From: GCA-2737725 sp965229355 | GTDB taxonomy: Bacteria; Pseudomonadota; Alphaproteobacteria; Rhodospirillales; Rhodospirillaceae | NCBI GenBank assembly: GCA_965229355.1 | Contig: OZ245869.1 | Span: 2,170,001-2,234,000, forward strand | Reading direction: 5' to 3' | DNA: 64,000 bases | In this document: positions 44,172 to 53,804 of the stretch, in pieces | Layout of the letters: every line of letters starts with the position of its first letter | How positions within the stretch are numbered: position 1 is the stretch's first letter | The notes under the pieces: model-generated | Databases searched by the model: none | What the model was told of the DNA's origin: nothing | The model's input: the letters and a program-made list of their open reading frames with translations, nothing else | Translations under genes and position numbers: made by a program

Positions 44172-44549
44172 ATGAGCCAACTTCGCTTTACCAAAGATCA
44201 CGAATGGATTTTGGTTGAAGGCAATACCGCCACAGTCGGGATTACCGACTACGCGCAAAACGCATTGGGCGACATCGTGTTCGTCGAAGTGCCAGCCGCT
44301 GGCAAAGACGTGAAAGCCGGCGGTGAAGCGGCAGTTGTTGAATCTGTCAAAGCTGCTAGCGACGTGTACGCGCCTATCTCGGGCCAAGTGACGGAAAGCA
44401 ATTCAAGCCTGCCCGACGCGCCTGAGACCGTGAACAAGGACCCGCAAGGGTCTGGCTGGTTCTTTAAAATGACCATCGCTAACCAAGCTGAAGTTGACGC
44501 GCTGATGGATCAGGCCGCTTACGACAAATACTTGGCCGAACTTGGTTAA
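44172..44549 (+). CDS. gcvH: Glycine cleavage system H protein
   Basis: Lipoyl carrier of 125 residues shuttling the aminomethyl group between P, T and L proteins. The lipoylated residue is Lys60 in VVESVKAASDVYAP. N-terminal RFTKDHEWI and C-terminal GSGWFFKM are standard. ATAAAGGA before the ATG is a good ribosome site. Second gene of the gcv operon. Confidence 0.97.
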   Translation: MSQLRFTKDHEWILVEGNTATVGITDYAQNALGDIVFVEVPAAGKDVKAGGEAAVVESVKAASDVYAPISGQVTESNSSLPDAPETVNKDPQGSGWFFKMTIANQAEVDALMDQAAYDKYLAELG

Positions 44550-44589
44550 TAACGTTTTCGGTTAAGACACCTCGCTCGGAGATTTTGCG

Positions 44590-45936
44590 ATGCGCTATCT
44601 ACCTTTAAGTGACGACAACCGCCGTGAAATGTTAGCGGCCATCGGCGTGAACAGCGTTGATGATCTGTTTGCCGATATTCCGGCGGCGGCGAAAGCCAAA
44701 GCCAAGTTCGATCTGCCAAACTCCGCCAGCGAGATCGAAGTGGAGCGCGCGTTGTCGGCACTCGCTGCAAAGAACGTCAACGCATCGCAAGCGCCAAGCT
44801 TTTTAGGAGCTGGCAACTATCGCCACCACACGCCAGCATCTTTGGATTACATCATCCAGCGCGGTGAGTTCCTGACCGCATACACACCCTATCAGCCGGA
44901 AATCAGCCAAGGCACGTTGCAGGCGATTTACGAATTCCAAACGCAAGTGGCGCTGATCACCGGCATGGAAGTCGCCAACGCCTCCATGTACGACGGCGCA
45001 ACCGCCTGTGCGGAAGCTGCGGCCATGGCCTGCCGTGTCACCAAGCGCACCAAAGTGTTGGTCTCGGGTGGCGTGCACCCCAACTACCGCGATGTGACGG
45101 CCACCAACTTGCGCTTCATGGATTTGAGTGTCGAGTGCCTCTCGCCCGATCCGATGGGTGTGGAAGATTTGCTGGGCCGCGTGGGCTCTGACCTTGCGTG
45201 CGTGATTGTGCAAACGCCGGGCTTCTTTGGTCAGTTGAATGACTTCACCGCACTGGCTGATGCCTGCCACGCTTCTGGTGCATTGTTGGTCGTGTGCGTG
45301 CCCGAACCTGTGTCGCTGGGCGTGTTGAAATCGCCCGGCTCTATGGGTGCTGACATTGTGGTGGGGGATGGCCAATCTATCGCCACGCCAACCATGTTCG
45401 GTGGCCCCGGTGTGGGCTTGTTCGCCACGCGTGAGAAATATTTGCGTCAAATGCCGGGCCGTCTGTGCGGCGAAACGGTGGATGAAGATGGTAGACGTGG
45501 TTGGGTGCTGACACTCTCGACGCGCGAGCAACACATTCGCCGCGAGAAAGCGACATCGAACATCTGCACCAACTCAGGCCTCATTGCGCTCGCGTTCTCA
45601 GTGCACATGACACTGCTGGGCGAAGTGGGCTTCCGCAACTTGGCGGAACTGAACCATGCGCGTGCGGGCCAACTGGCTGACGCATTGGAACAAGTAAAGG
45701 GCGTGAAGATTATTTCGTCCACTTTCTTCAATGAGTTCGCGGTGCAATTGCCGAAGAAAGCTGCTGACGTTGTGGAAACGTTGGCGAGGCGCAACATTCT
45801 GGGCGGCATTCCAGCGTCGCGCTTCTATCCGACCTACCCAGAACTCGAAAACATTTTGCTGCTGACCGCGACCGAGATGAACACGGAAGGCGACATCGCC
45901 GCACTTGTGGCCGCGTTGAAGGAGGTGCTGCAATGA
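44590..45936 (+). CDS. gcvPA: Glycine dehydrogenase (decarboxylating) subunit 1
   Basis: N-terminal half of the split P protein, 448 residues. MRYLPLSDDNRREMLAAIGV is the standard start; AYTPYQPEISQGTLQAIYEF and ANASMYDGATACAEAA are conserved. Together with subunit 2 it decarboxylates glycine and loads the methylamine onto H protein. Its TGA overlaps the ATG of subunit 2 (ATGA), giving coupled synthesis of the two halves. Confidence 0.97.
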   Translation: MRYLPLSDDNRREMLAAIGVNSVDDLFADIPAAAKAKAKFDLPNSASEIEVERALSALAAKNVNASQAPSFLGAGNYRHHTPASLDYIIQRGEFLTAYTPYQPEISQGTLQAIYEFQTQVALITGMEVANASMYDGATACAEAAAMACRVTKRTKVLVSGGVHPNYRDVTATNLRFMDLSVECLSPDPMGVEDLLGRVGSDLACVIVQTPGFFGQLNDFTALADACHASGALLVVCVPEPVSLGVLKSPGSMGADIVVGDGQSIATPTMFGGPGVGLFATREKYLRQMPGRLCGETVDEDGRRGWVLTLSTREQHIRREKATSNICTNSGLIALAFSVHMTLLGEVGFRNLAELNHARAGQLADALEQVKGVKIISSTFFNEFAVQLPKKAADVVETLARRNILGGIPASRFYPTYPELENILLLTATEMNTEGDIAALVAALKEVLQ

Positions 45937-47468
45937 GCAAACCCACAACCACCAGCGGCCACAAAGGCCTGCAAATTGAACAAGCGCTGATCTTTGAACT
46001 GGATACCAAAGGCTCGACAGCGGTTGATTTGCCAGCCATCCCCAAAGTGCGTTCGCGTTTGGGCGCTTTGGAAAATAAAAAGGCTTTAGGTCTGCCGGGT
46101 TTGTCTGAGCCGGAAGTGGTGCGCCACTACACGCGCCTCAGCCAAAAGAACTATTCGATCGATACCGGGTTCTATCCGCTGGGCTCGTGCACCATGAAGC
46201 ACAACCCGCGTTTGAACGAAAAGATGGCGCGTCTGCCGGGGTTGGCGGATATCCATCCATTCCAACCGGAGAGCACGGCGCAAGGTGCCTATGAACTGAT
46301 TGATACACTGGCGCACTGGTTGAAGACGTTGACTGGTATGCCTGCTGTTGCCATGTCGCCTGCGGCAGGTGCCCATGGTGAGTTGTGCGGCCTGATGTGC
46401 ATTCGCTCAGCACACCAAGCGAAGGGTCAGGATCATCGTAAGACAATCCTGGTTCCTGAATCAGCGCACGGCACCAATCCGGCGACGGCTGCTTTGTGCG
46501 GCTACCAAGTTGAGTCAGTTCCGGCCACCGCTGATGGCCACGTGGATGTGGCGGCGCTGAAAGCCAAACTGGGCCCGAACGTTGCGGCGGTGATGATCAC
46601 CAACCCGAATACGTGCGGGTTGTTTGAAACCGAATGCATTGCCATTGCCGATGCGGTGCATGCCGCTGGCGCTTACTTCTATATGGATGGTGCGAACTTT
46701 AATGCGCTGGTCGGTCGTGTGCGTATCGCCGACTTGGGTGTTGATGCCATGCACATCAATCTGCACAAAACTTTCTCGACGCCTCACGGTGGCGGTGGGC
46801 CGGGTGCTGGCCCGACAGTACTCAGCCAAGCGTTGGCAGCTTTCGTGCCAGTGCCGTTTGTTGTGCACGATGGTAAAAAGTTCATTGTCGAAGAACACGC
46901 AGGCTTCGGTGCCGCCAAACAATCGTATGGCCGCATGAAGGGTTTCCAAGGTCAGTTCGGCGTGTTCGTGCGCGCACTCACGTACATTCTTGCCATGGGT
47001 GCTGATGGCTTACGCCAAGCCTCGGGCGATGCGGTACTGAATGCGAATTACTTGCGTGCCAAATTGTCGGCAGAACTCACCCCTGCGTTTGATCGCATCT
47101 GCATGCACGAAGTGGTATTCGATGATACGTGGCTGAAAGATACGGGTGTTTCCACACTCGATATCGCCAAAGCCCTGATCGACGAAGGCTTCCACCCGAT
47201 GACCATGTACTTCCCGTTGGTGGTACACGGCGCATTGCTGATGGAGCCGACCGAGACCGAAAGCAAAGCCACGCTGGATCAGTTCATTGCCTCGACACTG
47301 GCGCTCGCGCGTAAAGCCAAAGAAGGCAACCAAGCCGAATGGTTCAAGGGCGCGCCGTACCAAGCCCCACGTCGTCGTTTGGATGAAACCAGAGCGGCGC
47401 GCAAACCGATCTTACGCTGGAAACCTGCTGAGGCTGTTGCGGCTGGTGTGAAGCAAGCGGCGGAGTAA
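45933..47468 (+). CDS. gcvPB: Glycine dehydrogenase (decarboxylating) subunit 2
   Basis: C-terminal half of the split P protein, 511 residues, carrying PLP on Lys279 (INLHKTFSTPHGGGGPG). Also seen: FYPLGSCTMKHNPRLNEKMA and VPESAHGTNPATAALCGY. Last gene of the operon; the L protein (dihydrolipoamide dehydrogenase) is not in the window and is presumably shared with other complexes. A palindromic repeat follows 16 bases later. Confidence 0.97.
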   Translation: MSKPTTTSGHKGLQIEQALIFELDTKGSTAVDLPAIPKVRSRLGALENKKALGLPGLSEPEVVRHYTRLSQKNYSIDTGFYPLGSCTMKHNPRLNEKMARLPGLADIHPFQPESTAQGAYELIDTLAHWLKTLTGMPAVAMSPAAGAHGELCGLMCIRSAHQAKGQDHRKTILVPESAHGTNPATAALCGYQVESVPATADGHVDVAALKAKLGPNVAAVMITNPNTCGLFETECIAIADAVHAAGAYFYMDGANFNALVGRVRIADLGVDAMHINLHKTFSTPHGGGGPGAGPTVLSQALAAFVPVPFVVHDGKKFIVEEHAGFGAAKQSYGRMKGFQGQFGVFVRALTYILAMGADGLRQASGDAVLNANYLRAKLSAELTPAFDRICMHEVVFDDTWLKDTGVSTLDIAKALIDEGFHPMTMYFPLVVHGALLMEPTETESKATLDQFIASTLALARKAKEGNQAEWFKGAPYQAPRRRLDETRAARKPILRWKPAEAVAAGVKQAAE

Positions 47469-47484
47469 GAGTAACAAATATCAC

Positions 47485-47576
47485 TGTCACCCCGGCACTT
47501 GTTGCCGGGGTCCAGGGTAACTTGGCGATGATAGTGTTTGTGACTCTGGGGCCCGGCAATGAATGCCGGGATGACA
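47485..47576. repeat. Intergenic palindromic repeat with paired CCCGGCA/TGCCGGG hairpins
   Basis: About 92 bases bounded by TGTCACCCCGGCA and TGCCGGGATGACA, inverted copies with one mismatch. Inside are two hairpins, CCCCGGCA/TGCCGGGG (47490-47510) and CCCGGCA/TGCCGGG (47552-47570). Elements of this make are scattered through many alphaproteobacterial genomes and often follow genes. Here it lies between convergent gcvPB and the ABC ATPase gene and may also end transcription. Confidence 0.8.
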
Positions 47577-47614
47577 TCTGAGTTTGATGCGAGCGTTTAT
47601 GCAGCCACCATCAC

Positions 47615-48363
<749 letters not shown>

Positions 48364-48367
<4 letters not shown>

Positions 48368-49575
48368 TGGCTGATGGCCTCCACCGGATCAATACCAGCC
48401 GCAGCGCGTGCGGGCAGAATAGACGCCAAGGCAGATGCGCCCGTGGCCAGCAGAATACCGAACAGGTAAGCGCCTTGCGCGGGGTCGACCGGGAAGATCG
48501 GGCGGCCATCGGGGCGCAAAATAAACGCTTCGACGATGGAGCAGAAGGTGAAGGCCAAGCCTGAGCCCACCAGCGCGCCTAACAAGCCCACCAGGATGCC
48601 TTGGAACACGAAGACCTTGGTGATGAAGGTTTTGGTCACACCCATACTGCGCATAATGCCAATCTCGGGCTTACGACGCACAGAGGTGAGCAACAGCGCG
48701 CTTGAGACGCCAATGATGATGGTGACGATCGAGAAGAACTTGATCAGACCGCCGGTGGAGCCTTGGCCTTGAATGGCATCAAACAGGCGGCGGTTCTTTT
48801 CGTTCCAGCTGGTGCTTTTCAAGCCCGTGGAGGTGGCGAACTGTTTGCTTAAACCGGCTGCGTCATCGAGATTATAAAGTTTCACTTCAATGCGCGAGAT
48901 ACCGTTGTCTAAATCCAACAGCGCTTTGGCGGATTTGAAGTTCATGTAGACCACGCGCTCATCCAGCGATTCGATGCCGATGGAGAAGATACCGCGCACG
49001 CGGACAGATCTTTCGCGGCCACGATCAGAGCGAATGACCAGCGGTTGCCCGACTTCGATGGATAGGTTGCGCGCTAATCTTTTACCAATGATCACGCCGT
49101 CCAAATCTAATTCCGCAGAGCCCGAAATAATGTTGTCGCCGATCTTTGCGATTTCCGACAACTGCTCGGGCTTCACGCCTGTGATAGATACGGGTTGTAC
49201 CGCTTGACCGCGCGCGATCAAACCATTGCCCGCAACGATGGGCACCGCAATGCGCACCAACGGATCGGCGGTGACGGTATCAAGTGCGGTTTGCCAACTG
49301 CGGATTTGTTCGCGCTGGGTGTTCGAACGCAAGATTGCAGCCAGGATGGCGGCGCCATCACCTTTTAAAACGCGCGGTTCTTGTTCGCGCGGTTCGATCG
49401 TGACGTGCGGAATGCTGCCGACTGTTTGCTCGATCTGGAAGGTGGCCAAGCCGTTGATCAGGGCGGTCATGAAGCAGAACACCAGCACGCCGACGGCAAC
49501 ACCACCAATCAACAAGCCGGTTTGCAGCTTGCTTGAGAGCAGATAGCGCAGGGCAACTTTAGATTCGTAGCGCAT
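48364..49575 (-). CDS. FtsX/MacB-family ABC permease (DevC-like)
   Basis: Permease of 403 residues with the four-helix FtsX plan: helix 1 near residues 15-45 (LIGGVAVGVLVFCFMTALIN), a periplasmic MacB-type domain of about 220 residues, and three C-terminal helices from about residue 275 (FFSIVTIIIGVSSALLL). The loop VRRKPEIGIMRSMGVT is the typical ATPase contact. It moves substrate mechanically from periplasm or membrane to the adaptor and an outer-membrane channel; no TolC gene is in the window. Six bases follow the adaptor gene stop. Confidence 0.92.
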
Positions 49576-49581
49576 GATGAT

Positions 49582-50757
49582 TTAGCTTCTATTTCCCGCG
49601 CTAACGTTCTCGACACTTACTTTTTGACCGGGCTGCAAGGCTTGCTGGGTCGTGATCACGATATCGCCCGCAGCCACACCCTTGGTCACGATCACTTTGG
49701 CCGCGGGCCAATCGATGAACGAGATATCTTGGCGCGAAGCAGCGCCATCTTTCACCGTCAGCACATAAGGCTTGTTGGCGATGTCACGGATAGCTTGGCG
49801 CGGGATGGTAATCGCAGCGTCTTGCTTATCGACAATCACGTTCACGTCGACCGACAAGCCCACCGGCAATTCGATATCGCCAATGCTGGCGGGGGCGGTG
49901 AAAGCAAAGCGCACCAAGCGGCCACCGGTGCTGGTTTGAATTTCAGGCGCCAAATAACTCAGGGTGCCGATCACCACTTCAGGAACGCCCGCAAAGGCCA
50001 GGCGCGCTTTTTGGCCCTGCTTCAAGGCCATGCTGTAGCTTTCATCCACTTCAGCTTCCACTTCCTGCGCGGTAGTCGGCGCGATGCTGAACAGAGCCGT
50101 TGTGGTGCTGACCACTTGGCCTGGATCAACCGGGCGATTGAGGATGCGGCCGGTGAACGGTGCGATGATGCTTTGGTCGCCCAATTGCACGTTGGCTTCT
50201 TGGCGCGCGGCTTCAAAGCGGCGTAAATCTTCACGGCCTTTGGTGACGGCCAGGGTGGCGTTCTCAAGCGCGGTCTGTGTGGTCGAGCCTTGCGCCAGCA
50301 ATGTACGCGCGCGCTCCAAGTCACGCTCGGCTTGGGCGAGCACGCGGCGTTGGGCATCTAGTGCGGCACTGGCTTGGGCCAAGCCCGCTTTGGCACGGGC
50401 CGGATCAATCAGGCCCAGTACTTCGCCAGCCTGCACCAAATCGCCTTCGTCTTTATTGAGTTGCAGAATTTGGCCAGCGACGCGGCCGTAAACCTGCACG
50501 CTTTCTTGTGGCTTCACGCGGCCTGTGACGGCCAATACCCGCTCGGTTGGTTGCGCTGCTAATGCGATGGTCGAGACCGCCGTGGGGGCCATGGCGCGCC
50601 ATGTGATCATGCCTGCGATCACCACCAACAGTGCGCCACCGGCCATCAGGGCCAGGCGCTTCTTCTTGCGCTGCTGGCGGATCTGCAACAGCCCCGCGTG
50701 CGTGCCTTCGACGGTGGCAGCGCTGGTGTCGGCTTTGGCGGATTTTGAAATGTGCAT
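49582..50757 (-). CDS. HlyD/MacA-type periplasmic adaptor
   Basis: Membrane-fusion protein of about 391 residues. A cytoplasmic basic stretch (RQQRKKKRLAL) precedes one membrane helix near residues 40-60; then a lipoyl-like half (ERVLAVTGRVKPQESVQVYG), a helical hairpin (about residues 110-180, coiled LAQAERDLERARTLLAQGS) and the second half (IIAPFTGRILNRPVDPGQVV). The frame is open to 50883 but the ATG at 50757 gives the usual N-terminus; the upstream extension starts at TTG with no support. First gene of the exporter operon; an inverted repeat GTAACG/CGTTAC (50887-50912) lies upstream. Confidence 0.92.
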   Translation of the reverse strand: MHISKSAKADTSAATVEGTHAGLLQIRQQRKKKRLALMAGGALLVVIAGMITWRAMAPTAVSTIALAAQPTERVLAVTGRVKPQESVQVYGRVAGQILQLNKDEGDLVQAGEVLGLIDPARAKAGLAQASAALDAQRRVLAQAERDLERARTLLAQGSTTQTALENATLAVTKGREDLRRFEAARQEANVQLGDQSIIAPFTGRILNRPVDPGQVVSTTTALFSIAPTTAQEVEAEVDESYSMALKQGQKARLAFAGVPEVVIGTLSYLAPEIQTSTGGRLVRFAFTAPASIGDIELPVGLSVDVNVIVDKQDAAITIPRQAIRDIANKPYVLTVKDGAASRQDISFIDWPAAKVIVTKGVAAGDIVITTQQALQPGQKVSVENVSAGNRS

Positions 50758-51068
50758 CGCGTGGCACTCGGTTTTGGTTTGATTTGTGTAATTGATACGA
50801 CTGTGACGTGCATCTGGATTAGCGCCCTGATCCGAATCAAGTCGTTGATTTTTCTTAATCTTTACTCCCTGGACGAGATTCAATGTGTAACGTCCACTCT
50901 TGATTTCGTTACATAAAATGGCGGTTTTGGGCCGCTATGGGATGCAACGGCTGGGCCCCCGAAACAGACTGTGTCAGGGGCAAAATATCAGCGGAATTGT
51001 AACAAAAAGGGTGGGCGAAGGCCCCCTCTGAGCGTTGGTGGCCCCCTGGCGTGGCCCATGGGCGCAAT
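50758..51068. other. Gap between exporter operon and ATP synthase operon
   Basis: No gene is seen. It contains the GTAACG/CGTTAC inverted repeat (separate entry), then GC-rich runs with GGGGCC-type blocks between 50950 and 51060 that give weak hairpins. The atp terminator starts at its right edge. Confidence 0.5.
50887..50912. promoter_or_regulatory. Inverted repeat GTAACG-N14-CGTTAC, possible operator
   Basis: Two perfect six-base arms whose starts lie 20 bases apart, about two helical turns, about 130 bases upstream of the adaptor ATG. AT-rich sequence (ACATAAAATG) adjoins it and could include a promoter. TetR- or MarR-type regulators of export systems use sites of this form; no regulator gene is adjacent. 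Confidence 0.35.
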
Positions 51069-51096
51069 AAAAAACCCCGCAGGTTGCGGGGTTTTT
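51069..51096 (-). terminator. Rho-independent terminator of the atp operon
   Basis: Stem CCCCGC/GCGGGG with loop AGGTT, flanked by A and T tracts on both sides, so it works in either direction. It lies 27 bases after the stop of atpF on the minus strand. Confidence 0.92.
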
Positions 51097-51122
51097 GGGG
51101 TCTCGATTCGATAATCGTTTAA

Positions 51123-51611
51123 TTAGTGCAGGCGCTTCGGCAATTCCGCGACGGCTTGGTCGACCATGGCTTGTTGCTGTGCGGCTGTCAGATTGTCGCG
51201 CAGCAAGCCTTCAGCGGCTTTCAACGCAACGTCCACAGCCAAGTCACGCACTTGGGCAACCGCTTGGGCTTCAGATTGCGCGATGCGCTCTAAAGCTTGG
51301 CGTTTGCTGCGCTCAATCGCGCGGGTTAAGTCCTGCTCGGCTTCGGTGCGCAGACGCACAGCGTCTTCCTTAGCTTGCTGGATGATCTTCTCGGCTTCGG
51401 CCATCGCATCGCGTTGCTTGCGTTGATACTCGGCCAACAGGGCTTGAGCATCTTCGCGCAGCTTACGGGCTTCTTCGATTTGGGTGCGGATAACAGCCGC
51501 ACGGCCATCGAGAGAGCTTGTGATGGCTTTACCGGCTGGACGCGCAATGAACGCAACGACCAACACGAAGGCCAGACCAACCCAGAACGCCGGATCAAGT
51601 AAGAATTCCAT
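51123..51611 (-). CDS. atpF: ATP synthase Fo subunit b
   Basis: Peripheral-stalk subunit of 162 residues: one N-terminal membrane helix (FWVGLAFVLVVAFIA) and a long charged helix (IRTQIEEARKLREDAQALLA) that dimerises with the b' subunit encoded just upstream. Last gene of the Fo operon, followed by a strong terminator. The F1 genes are not in this window, as usual for alphaproteobacteria. Confidence 0.94.
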   Translation of the reverse strand: MEFLLDPAFWVGLAFVLVVAFIARPAGKAITSSLDGRAAVIRTQIEEARKLREDAQALLAEYQRKQRDAMAEAEKIIQQAKEDAVRLRTEAEQDLTRAIERSKRQALERIAQSEAQAVAQVRDLAVDVALKAAEGLLRDNLTAAQQQAMVDQAVAELPKRLH

Positions 51612-51624
51612 GATTGCGAGCGTC

Positions 51625-52107
51625 CTATTTCAGAGCGGCAGCAATGGCAGCGTCGACTTTGCCGGCATCGAGCGAGATACCGGTCAGTTTCGAGACTGCT
51701 TCGCGGGCCGTATCACCAGCGATAGAGCGGATCGACCCCAGAGCTTCCGCCTTGGCTTTGGCAATGCGCTCTTCGCCATCGGCGATTTGCTTTGCCACGT
51801 CGGCGTTTACCGCAGCGGTCTTTTCGTCGGCCACTTTCTTTAACTCAGCAGTGGCGGCGAACAGAACATCGCGGGCTTGAGCGCGCGCGTCGGTCATTGC
51901 TTTTTCGTAAGAGGCAATGGCCGCATCGGTGTCGGCTTTCAACGCACCGGCACGGTCAAGGTCGTCTTGGATCAGGCGTGCGCGCTGTTCCAGGATTTCA
52001 CCGATACGCGGAATGGCGAACTTCGAGACGACAAAGTAGAGCGTCAGGAACGTTATAACCAACCAGAAGATCTGCGACGCGAACGACGCGGGATCAAATT
52101 GCGGCAT
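51625..52107 (-). CDS. ATP synthase Fo subunit b'
   Basis: Second, divergent b-type subunit of 160 residues. N-terminal PQFDPASFASQIFWLVITF is the b' pattern; a helical stalk with LEQRARLIQDDLDRAGALKA follows. Photosynthetic bacteria and alphaproteobacteria build the stalk from b and b' in place of two identical b chains. Thirteen bases separate it from atpF. Confidence 0.94.
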   Translation of the reverse strand: MPQFDPASFASQIFWLVITFLTLYFVVSKFAIPRIGEILEQRARLIQDDLDRAGALKADTDAAIASYEKAMTDARAQARDVLFAATAELKKVADEKTAAVNADVAKQIADGEERIAKAKAEALGSIRSIAGDTAREAVSKLTGISLDAGKVDAAIAAALK

Positions 52108-52197
52108 GGCCGAGAGCCTTCAAATCAAAAACCTAAACGCAAAAAATCCAGGCGGCGTCGGCCAATAGAACCAAACGCCGCCAGGGTTTAAATGCGA

Positions 52198-52422
52198 TTA
52201 GCTGAACAGGATGATCAGAGCGACGACGAGTGCGAACAGCGAGGTTGCTTCCGACAGAGCGAAGCCCAGGAATGCTGGAGTACGCAGACGGTCTTCCATC
52301 GCCGGGTTACGTGCAACTGCGGTCATGTAGTAGGCCCAAACCAAGCCCACGCCGACACCGCCGCCGACAACACCCAGAGCGGCAATGCCCGCGCCGATCA
52401 TTTTTGCTGCTTCAACTTCCAT
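52198..52422 (-). CDS. atpE: ATP synthase Fo subunit c
   Basis: Ring subunit of 74 residues with two membrane helices. The ion-binding carboxylate is Glu58 (GFALSEATSLF) and the polar loop is ARNPAMEDRL. The residues around Glu58 give no clear sodium motif, so proton coupling is presumed. The 90-base gap to the b' gene and the 36-base gap to atpB are within one operon. Confidence 0.96.
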   Translation of the reverse strand: MEVEAAKMIGAGIAALGVVGGGVGVGLVWAYYMTAVARNPAMEDRLRTPAFLGFALSEATSLFALVVALIILFS

Positions 52423-52458
52423 GTGAGTATCCTTTCTGAAGATAGAATTAGAGTTGAT

Positions 52459-53208
52459 TTAGTGGAGATTAATCGCGTCGTTGAGGTAGATGCACGCCAA
52501 CAGCGCGAAAACGTAAGCTTGAATGGCACCGACCAGCATCTCGAGCAGCGTCACGCCAAACACGGCGATGAACGGCACGATGCCGAAGACAACGCCCAGC
52601 GAAATGATGAAGCCCGCCAGCACCTTCAACAGCACGTGGCCTGCCAGCATGTTGGCGAACAAACGCAAAGCCAGCGAGAAGGGGCGGATGAAATAAGACA
52701 GCACTTCAATCGGAACCAGGATGAACGCCACAGCAATCGGCGTACCAGACGGCAGGAACAGGCTGAGATAGTGCAGGCCGTGACGGGCAAAGCCGATGAT
52801 GGTCACAGCCAGGAAGATAAACAGGGCCAGCGTGAAGTTCACAACCAAGTGCGAGGTGAAAGTGAACGAATACGGCAGAAGACCCAAGAAGTTGCCCATC
52901 AGGATGAACATGAACAACGTGAAGATGAACGGGAAATAACGCATGCCTTGATGGCCAACGTTATCTTTCACCATGCCGCCAACGAATTCGTACATCACTT
53001 CGGCGACGGACTGCCAACGCGACGGCACCATGGTGCGATGACGGGTGGCGACCCAGAAGAGGGTAAAGGTGGCCAACACGGCCAAGCACATGAAAGCAGC
53101 TGAGTTGGTGAACGAAACGTCTACGCCGCCGATATCGAGCGGAATCCAGCGCTGAATCTCGAACTGATGCATAGGTCCATGAGATTCAGCAGCCACTGCG
53201 CGCTCCAT
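52459..53208 (-). CDS. atpB: ATP synthase Fo subunit a
   Basis: Membrane stator of 249 residues that forms the proton half-channels. The essential Arg is in SLALRLFANMLAGHVLLK; FVGGMVKDNVGHQGMRYFPF and NFLGLLPYSFTFTSHL are conserved. Between atpI and atpE, in the usual order. Confidence 0.96.
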   Translation of the reverse strand: MERAVAAESHGPMHQFEIQRWIPLDIGGVDVSFTNSAAFMCLAVLATFTLFWVATRHRTMVPSRWQSVAEVMYEFVGGMVKDNVGHQGMRYFPFIFTLFMFILMGNFLGLLPYSFTFTSHLVVNFTLALFIFLAVTIIGFARHGLHYLSLFLPSGTPIAVAFILVPIEVLSYFIRPFSLALRLFANMLAGHVLLKVLAGFIISLGVVFGIVPFIAVFGVTLLEMLVGAIQAYVFALLACIYLNDAINLH

Positions 53209-53237
53209 TCGAGTTAACTGAACGGGAGACCCGTTCG

Positions 53238-53609
53238 TTATGGTTTCGTTTTATCTTGGGTGTCCGTGGTCTCTTCCACTTCCCGCATCGCGCGTCCCAA
53301 GCCGACAGCTTGGTCCATGCCTTTAACGATGCGGTAAATGTTCATCAGAGCCGCAGCAAACCCCAAGAAAATCATCACAATTAAGAACACCGGCCCAGTC
53401 TCGAGCCACTGATCTAAAAAATAGCCAAGTCCCGTTCCGACCAAGATCGAGGCCACAAGCTCGGCCGCAATCTTGAACCCAACACTTTGCGCGGCACCGA
53501 AGCTTCGGCGGTCCGTGCTGACGTCCCGCCTTTGTTCTTGCCGAGTGCGAACCGCAGCTAATCGCGCTTCAACGTCTTCAAGTGATGGCGGTTTTTCGCG
53601 GTCCGTCAT
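53238..53609 (-). CDS. atpI: ATP synthase protein I (AtpI)
   Basis: Accessory protein of 123 residues with two membrane helices (LVASILVGTGLGYFLDQWL and PVFLIVMIFLGFAAALMNIY), of the AtpI/AtpQ type, thought to aid c-ring assembly or magnesium supply. First gene of the Fo operon. N-terminal half is charged and soluble. Confidence 0.9.
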   Translation of the reverse strand: MTDREKPPSLEDVEARLAAVRTRQEQRRDVSTDRRSFGAAQSVGFKIAAELVASILVGTGLGYFLDQWLETGPVFLIVMIFLGFAAALMNIYRIVKGMDQAVGLGRAMREVEETTDTQDKTKP

Positions 53610-53749
53610 GTTGGAAACTCCAGACCGTTTTGACCCTTTGACCCGAAAATACCCGTTTCATAGCGCGAAACGGCTGTTTCCCGGCCCAAAATCGCGCGCA
53701 ACATAGGCAGCAGGGGGTGGGGTGTCAAGAATGATTCCCGCGCTGCACA

Positions 53750-53778
53750 ACCCTGAAAAATGTATTTATTTTCAGGGT
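53750..53778. terminator. Inverted repeat downstream of smc
   Basis: Ten-pair stem ACCCTGAAAA/TTTTCAGGGT with a nine-base AT loop, between the smc stop and atpI on the minus strand. The T-rich part is inside the stem and no T tract follows, so termination is likely but not certain. Confidence 0.5.
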
Positions 53779-53804
53779 CTTAGTGTTTGTTTGATTGGCG
53801 TAAA

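Noticed and set aside
44803..45534. Minus-strand frame of 243 codons
   Set aside because: Antisense to gcvPA; compositional shadow.
52192..53103. Open frame of 303 codons on the plus strand
   Set aside because: It runs antisense to atpE and atpB, which are certain genes; its product is rich in His, Gln and Asp and resembles no family. It is a shadow caused by codon bias.
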